Source: Timema cristinae (taxonomy: Eukaryota; Arthropoda; Insecta; Phasmatodea; Timematidae). From it: a stretch of DNA of 64,000 nucleotides. Location of the stretch: positions 63,096,817 to 63,160,816 of the forward strand of contig JBCFYV010009882.1 in the NCBI GenBank assembly GCA_039000515.1. Direction: 5' to 3'. The notes beneath the pieces are model-generated. The model worked only from the letters and a program-made list of their open reading frames with translations, was not told the DNA's origin and ran no database searches. The first letter of the stretch is position 1, and each line of letters opens with the position of its first letter. Positions 57,650-64,000 of the stretch are shown piece by piece. Made by a program: the position numbers and the translations under genes.

Positions 57650-58890
57650 TGCCCCTAACCCCAATGCATACATATAACTTGTGAACTTGCCGAAACGTTC
57701 CAAACTTTTTTCCGGGACAAACGAGGAACAAACGATTGAAACAATAAAAAGCTCAGTTTACCAAATAGGTAGGCTGCTATACAGTAGGTCCTTTCAATCT
57801 AACCATACAGTTTGTGAGGCAATATCAAAGTAAAAAACGAAATGTTGTGTAGATCAATCTGGAAAAAACCAATAAAAAACTAATACAATCATAAAAACAT
57901 CAATTCCTAAAAGTTGAGGAACTACAGAAAAGTTTTCTCCAACCATACCATAATGTAAGTATAATTGTGTGCCTCTAAAATGGAACACACGAATTTCTTT
58001 TTTTTTAAATCTGGAACAAATGAAGGAAAAACTGGGCTATTTCAATCATAATAGTTTAAATAATTAAAATTGCTATGGGTGGGAGGGCTACCTTGAAGTT
58101 GGGCTGCTCCCCAATATAAGCTTATTATTTGTAGGACCATCAGAACGATATAAATCAAACTTTTTATGAACAATTCATCACAAACAAAGAACAAACGATT
58201 GCAAAATAAAAACATGCATTTTTAAAAGTATGAGAGGGAAAGGATGTGGGCACTACCATGGAGTTGGCCATTCTCGAGTAAACAAAATTTCACAAGTTCA
58301 CTCACTATTTGTGAAGGAACAAATGTGGTACATACAAACATTTTTGCAGAACAATTCAGTAAATATGACGAAAAATGATTGCAACCATAAAATCATACAT
58401 TTTTAAAAGTGGTTGGGGAGGAGGGCTACCATGACGCTAGCTACCTCCAATGTAAACATATCATTTGAGTTTGTATTGAAACTGTACAAACGATTTTTTT
58501 CAGTACAAACAAAGAACAAATTATTGCAATCATAAAGGAAGATTTTATTAAAAGTGTGGAGTATAGGGGGTCTACCGTGAAGTTGGCCCAACACGAGTAA
58601 ACTAACTCTCACAAGTTCACTTCACTTTTGTGCAAGAACAAATGCAGTACAAACGAACATTTTTGCGGTACAATTGGGTCAAATGAGGTACAAACGATCG
58701 CAACCATAAAAATGCCAAATTTTAACAGTTGGGGGAGGGGGCCTACCATAAATTTGTATCACCAAATTTAAACATATACTCTGTGGGCCTGACAAAATGG
58801 TACAAACATTTTTTTTTTGCGGAGTAATCTGGTGCAAACGAAGAAGAAACGATTACAATCATAAAAACATTAATTTTTCGCAATATCGGA
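57650..58890. repeat. ~165-bp degenerate tandem repeat
   Basis: About seven copies carry GAACAAACGATTGCAA, CATAAAAACATNNATTTT, GGGAGGGCTACCATGAAGTTGG and ACAAACNNTTTTTTGCGG in the same order. The GGGCTACC-type landmark recurs near 58085, 58246, 58422, 58568 and 58739, giving spacings of 146-176 bp. Copies are strongly diverged. It directly precedes a MULE transposase pseudogene. Confidence 0.8.
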
Positions 58891-59089
58891 ATTGCTTCCC
58901 TAGTTTTAATAATTAGATAATAAACATACAAATTGCGTGCTGATAATTTTAAGTAGACACATGAATTGCGTCTCCACTTTTTATAGCAGGTGCCTTCATT
59001 GCTTGTTCCATTAGGTTTCATATTTTCATCCACCATGTTCTCTCTTCGGTTCTACCCACACTAACAAATACACTGGAATAAGTGCATTT

Positions 59090-59830
59090 TTGTTTGGAAA
59101 AAATTGGACACTATGACGAGGAAGGAAGAACCTTTTATTAGTGAAGGATAGCGAAACATTTTTAAAAATGTATTCTACGATATCAAACTTAGAGTTTTTG
59201 ATACGTCTTAGCATAATTTACATGGACGGAACGTTCCATGTTTCTCCAAAGCTGTTTTTGCAACTGTTCACCATTATAAGCAGTAAATATTATATCTACA
59301 CTTCTTCGGTCTTCTTTTTCTTTCAAATAAAACCGAAAACACTTATATTGCAGCTCTTCAACACTTAATTTTAAAATTTCATGAACTTGGTTTGGACTTT
59401 TCTCTATCTATAGTACTCATTGATTCTAAAGAGGCTATTCATAAAGCTGTGGGGAAGATTGCTACCTCCAAAATCATCAAAGGTTGCAGGTTTCATTCAG
59501 GCCAAAGTTGGTAGATGAAAATCCAACAATTTAGCCTATCACAAGAATATATGGATACAGATTCTGAAATTGGGCAATCACTTAGGGCTATCATTTCTGA
59601 ATTTTGGCGAAGTTGACGACTGTTTTACTGATGACCTCACGACGATCCATACATACGATGACACTTATTAGCTTTAATGACTACATTTAATTTAGAAACA
59701 TACGTAAAACAAAAAGGCAAAATTTTCGTCCACGTCTTGGCAGATCAATTTCTCGCCGCACCATGCAATACCAATTGCTTTCAATCTTCTCATTCCAAAA
59801 TAAATGGGAAAATGCGCATTAAGGGATAGA
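59090..59830 (+). pseudogene. MULE-type transposase pseudogene
   Basis: Several frames joined in order give VKDSETFLKM-like and IYMDGTFHVSPKLFLQLFTI (59210-59272). Then come DSKEAIHKAVGKI (about 59424), IIKGCRFHSGQSWW (about 59475), KIQQFSLSQEYMDTDSEIGQSL and EVDDCFTDDLTTI (about 59605). The DGTF...PKLF.QL..I block, with its Asp, and the later KGCRFH..Q..WRKIQ..GL block are typical of MULE transposases in arthropod genomes. At least three frameshifts and stops make it non-functional. Confidence 0.8.
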
Positions 59831-59839
59831 GGCGACGTG

Positions 59840-61273
59840 AGCGGTACACAAATAAACCTATCTGAGGGAGTAAATTTTGACGTATGAAACTGGTGAAATT
59901 TCTCGATTTACATTTATAAAAATTACATGTTACAAATATTTTCCAGTGAACTAAAAGTAAACAGTGTTAAGTGCAAAGCTATAAAAAATATAAATTTTTT
60001 TTACCAGCAAAATTACAAGATGTGCTTTTTTTTTTAAGTTGAAGTTTATACAAATGTATACAATCTCGTTGTTTAATTTGATTTGTCATAATACCTAATA
60101 TAAAATAAGGAATTTAAGAAAAGTTAAGCATTTAAAAAATTGAATTATAACTTCAAGTTCAATTTTTTTCAAACAGGGACGCAATTTGTATAGCACACAC
60201 ATTTTAGAGAGGGATGCATTTAGTATAGAAAAAATAATTTGAGTTGCAATTTAGATGCAGCCAAATTTTTAAAGGAGGTGGAAGGGGGGGGGGGCACAAC
60301 TTAATGGGCGTATAGCTATGTTGGGCCACTTACTGAAGAGCTGAGACATGTTTCAGACGTACAGAAATCCCACTTTATTTTAAAATATGATTTACCGTAA
60401 AATGTTCCAATGTGACGAGGAACACAATTAAAAAAACAACGGGTTTGACTATAATAATTTATTTATATATATGGCTACTTTTTTTAAGAGCACATTCAAA
60501 TGGAAAGCTCCTCACTGCTCAGATTGTGAGTCGTTAATTGGTTCACAATCGTATCTGATACCACAGTTGTCTCTCTCTACCTTTAATAAAGGTTAAAAAC
60601 AGTTCACAGACACATAATATAAAGTAATGCTACTCTTACCTGCAGAGTAGCTACAAATGACATGAAAATAAGTCTTTGCCTTAAGTGTTATGAAGGGTTT
60701 CGATATAAAAAAATAACTAACATTAGCCCAACTTTGTATGAATACGACCGAAAAGTAGATTGTATGAGTAAATAAAGAGTAGACGACTACATGGGAGTGA
60801 ATTTAGATCAAACCAGATTCAAATCAGGAAATTAGTATTATAAAATATTGAAGTGTGATTCCACAATTACACTCCTTCCCCACTCCCATGAGATTGTCAA
60901 GGTAATTAGATGAGGAAGATGTGAAAAGAGTTAGTAGGAGAACTTACACTGGCGTATGTCAAGCGAGAGAACAGAAAACTAATTATTATTAAATAAACAT
61001 ATTTCTGATTTAAGCTGGTCGGTATTTAGATTCAACCTCTCATATCAATGTCTTAAACATTTACCCTGCAGTGGATGCAGTGTTGAATTTTTCAGAGCTA
61101 TATGCTCGAGGAAACTATATCGTAGCTCAACTCAACAGTAGAGCGGTTTGAAAGTTGCACCCCTTTTATAGGATCGATATTAGCAGGCGTCTTGTGCATT
61201 GGCACTAGATCAAGTAGAAAGTTCCCTTGCGTTAAACCCACTCGCGAACGGTTAAATGTTACGGTCCATTCTA
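59840..61273. other. Unassigned
   Basis: No gene seen. A G-rich run lies near 60284-60294. Confidence 0.35.
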
Positions 61274-61281
61274 ACAGGAGC

Positions 61282-61673
61282 TAGGGGTGTGCCAAGCTTC
61301 AACTCAGCTTTGAAACTTCGAAACAAATGTCGGCCTCGAAGCTTCATCAGTAAAATATTGACAGCTAAAATACTCGATTTATGGTAAATTATTGCCATTT
61401 ATATATAATATCAAACAATATTTATTTGAAAAAAAAAATTGTAATATAATTTGATTTATTGTATTAAAATGAAATATTAGTAACATTGAGTACAATAAAA
61501 GATTTTATAAGTAATTACAATAAATAAAGTTTAATAAAGAAAAATATAATATATTTTTCTAGTGTAAAAAAAACTAACCAAAAACATTAGAACTTAGATT
61601 TGGCTTCGAGAATATTTCATATATTCGATTCGAGTTCACTTAGAATTGAAAAAGTGGATATCGTACATCCCTA
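61282..61673. mobile_element. hAT-like MITE with perfect 8-bp target duplication
   Basis: The 392-bp element begins TAGGGGTGTGCC and ends GTACATCCCTA, giving inverted termini TAGGGRTGTRC. ACAGGAGC is duplicated perfectly at 61274-61281 and 61674-61681. An 8-bp target duplication with TAGGG-type ends fits the hAT superfamily. The interior has inverted CTTCGAA / TTCGAAAC-like words and no coding capacity, so it depends on a transposase elsewhere. Confidence 0.85.
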
Positions 61674-61681
61674 ACAGGAGC

Positions 61682-62245
61682 CAAGAAAGATCTTAAAACT
61701 AAGAGATGATTTGATCTTAAATATATTATGAATGATGTGTGTGTAACAGTAGATTAACAATTTTTCTAATCTAAGGGTTCAAGCATTAACTGAAAACTTT
61801 ATTGAACTTCTTATTTACTTATTCACATACTTAATAATTGAATGAAATGCTTATTAAATAGCATCCTTGTTTACTTAAATAATCACTCATGGATTGAACC
61901 ACTTAATGAAAAACACATTATCCACCTAGTTTCTTACTCACTTAATGAACAACGAATTGAATAGCTGTGTCCATTACTCCCAATTGAAGATTACAATATT
62001 TTCCAGGACGACTTTCATATCTCATTCCCCAAGACCCTAACAAACACTTATGTTATTTTATTCAAATATGACAGAGACATCGTTTAGCCATAATCTCAAA
62101 AGCTTTATAAAAGTCTCATAAATATCTAACAGATAGCCTCACCAACTCAATTTGAGCTAAACTTGGACTTATTCTTTTCCTGTGACCTTCAGTTCACATG
62201 AGGTTTAGTTGTCCCCTTTGATAGAAAACATGTTAATAAAAGTTA
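61682..62245. other. Unassigned
   Basis: No supportable feature before the satellite. Confidence 0.35.
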
Positions 62246-62251
62246 TTACAT

Positions 62252-63570
62252 GTTAGGTATGGTTGTCAATCACGGTATATAACATGAATATACAAGTTAT
62301 AGGATGTTAGGTATGGTTGTCACTCCCGGTAGATAACATGAATATACAAGTTATAGGATGTTTGGTATGGTTGTCATTCCCGGTAGATAACATGAATATA
62401 CAAGTTATAGCATGTTAGGTATGGTTGTCATTCCCGGTAGATAACATGAATATACAAGTTATAGGATGTTAGGTATGGTTGTCATTCCCGGTAGATAACA
62501 TGAATATACAAGTTATAGCATGTTAGGTATGGTTGTCACTCCCGGTATATAGATAACATGAATATACAAGTTATAGCATGTTAGGTATGGTTGTCACTCC
62601 CGGTAGATAGATAACATGAATATACAAGTTATAGCATGTTAGGTATAGTTGTCACTAACGGTAGATAACATGAATATAGAAGTTATAGCATGTTAGGTAT
62701 GGTTGTCATTCCCGGTAGATAACATGAATATACAAGTTATAGCATGTTACGTATGGTTGTCATTCCCGGTAGATAATATGAATATACAAGTTATAGCATG
62801 TTAGGTATGGTTGTCATTCCCGGTAGATAACATGAATATACAAGTTATAGCATGTTAGGTATGGTTGTCACTCCCGGTATATAGATAACATGAATATACA
62901 AGTTATAGCATGTTAGGTATGGTTGTCACTCCCGGTATATAGATAACATGAATATACAAGTTATAGCATGTTAGGTATAGTTGTCACTAACGGTAGATAA
63001 CATGAATATAGAAGTTATAGCATGTTAGGTATGGTTGTCATTCCCGGTAGATAACATGAATATACAAGTTATAGCATGTTACGTATGGTTGTCATTCCCG
63101 GTAGATAATATGAATATACAAGTTATAGCATGTTAGGTATGGTTGTCACTCCCGGTATATAGATAACATGAATATACAAGTTATAGCATGTTAGGTATGG
63201 TTGTCACTCCCGGTAGATAACATGAATATACAAGTTATAGGATGTTAGGTATGGTTGTCATTCCCGGTAGATAACATGAATATACAAGTTATAGCATGTT
63301 AGGTATGGTTGTCACTCCCGGTAGATAGATAACACGAATACACAAGTTATAGCATGTTAGGTATGGTTGTCACTAACGGTAGATAACATGAATATAGAAG
63401 CTATAGCATGTTAGGTATGGTTGTTACTAATTGTAGATAACATAAATATAAAAGAAATAACAAATTAGGTATGGTTGTCACCCACGGTAGATAACATGAA
63501 TATATAGGCTATAACATGTAAGGTATAGCTGTCACTAGCGGTAGATAACATTAATATACGGGATATCATG
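62252..63570. repeat. 54/58-bp satellite array with higher-order structure
   Basis: About 24 head-to-tail monomers start GTTAGGTATGGTTGTCA and contain CCGGTAGATAACATGAATAT and ACAAGTTATAGCAT. Most are 54 bp. Six, starting at 62522, 62580, 62854, 62912, 63132 and 63298, are 58 bp through an extra TAGA- or TATA-type insertion. Variant monomers recur in fixed order, and the edges (first and last two or three units) are more diverged, as expected under unequal exchange. Confidence 0.95.
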
Positions 63571-64000
63571 TCACATGCAAGCTTTACGTTATATACTAAA
63601 AGCTATCTTGAAATTACTTCTATATCAACAATTACTAAGTATTACAAAGATATACATTTCCCACTTTTTTATTTAGGCAAAATTTTCAGCTTTAAAATGA
63701 TCCTCATTTATTTAAAGTGAATTTATTTTTAATTATAAAATAAAACCAGCAAATGATTACACTGCCTTGCATTTTGAAAATAATTCATTGATTTTTTCTT
63801 TTAAGAGAGTGTTTTGGAATAATGTTTTAAAGCTGATTTCAAAAATAGCTCCCTTCTTTTTGTTTTTTTCAGGTTTTTCCTTCAATTTTTTATAAATAAT
63901 ATTGACTGAAATGATTGAAATTATAATAAAAGGATATTATTATAACTTTTCTATTTACATAGGCCTACATATTAAAAATATAATTGAAATTTAATCTATT
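63571..64000. other. AT-rich unassigned DNA
   Basis: No supportable feature. Confidence 0.4.

Noticed and set aside
62252..63570. CRISPR array
   Set aside because: The units are contiguous 54/58-bp monomers with no unique spacers, in an animal genome. It is a satellite.

Overview
This is an AT-rich, repeat-dense stretch of an animal nuclear genome. It is almost certainly an arthropod, probably an insect, and hemipteran-like is only a guess. The evidence is spliced gene structure with GT/AG junctions, long gene-poor tracts, many tRNA-derived SINEs, decayed DNA transposons and a LINE fragment, and an exon whose CXXC zinc finger closely resembles arthropod Tet. Nothing suggests bacterial, phage or organelle DNA.

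The only convincing host gene is one large 5' coding exon of a TET-family 5-methylcytosine dioxygenase (6525-8056, plus strand). It holds a short 5' leader with an upstream ORF, a start at 6617, a long low-complexity N-terminal region and the CXXC DNA-binding domain. It ends in phase 0 at a good splice donor. The catalytic exons are not visible here, so the roughly 56 kb to the right is either a very long intron or intron plus intergenic DNA.

Layout. 1-6.5 kb: Harbinger-like transposase remnant split by a SINE, further SINEs, and an inverted copy of a 70-bp repeat array. 6.5-8.1 kb: the Tet exon. 8.1-14.6 kb: mostly unassigned AT-rich DNA. 14.7-15.9 kb and 50.9-52.5 kb: two copies of one ~1.3 kb element, the second carrying a SINE insertion absent from the first. 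17.6-57 kb: SINEs every 1-3 kb, a decayed cysteine-rich repeat ORF (40.7-42.6 kb), a perfect-looking hairpin (45.5 kb), several minisatellites and a LINE 3' end (53.7-54.1 kb). 57.6-59.8 kb: a 165-bp tandem repeat followed by a MULE-type transposase pseudogene. 61.3-61.7 kb: a hAT-like MITE with perfect 8-bp target duplications. 62.25-63.57 kb: a 54/58-bp satellite with higher-order structure.

The most coherent signal is a SINE system. Three tRNA-headed families (called A, B and C here) share one 3' tail containing ACCCGAACGGGT and GTAAGACGCGG, followed by (TAA)n. Many copies have perfect 8-17 bp target-site duplications. Two insertions consist of almost nothing but the shared tail (44 and 54 bp), yet carry perfect duplications. 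This fits a tail recognised by a partner LINE reverse transcriptase. A LINE fragment in the same window ends in GTAAGACAG followed by (TAA)n and is a candidate relative of that partner. Family D has a different body and lacks this tail.
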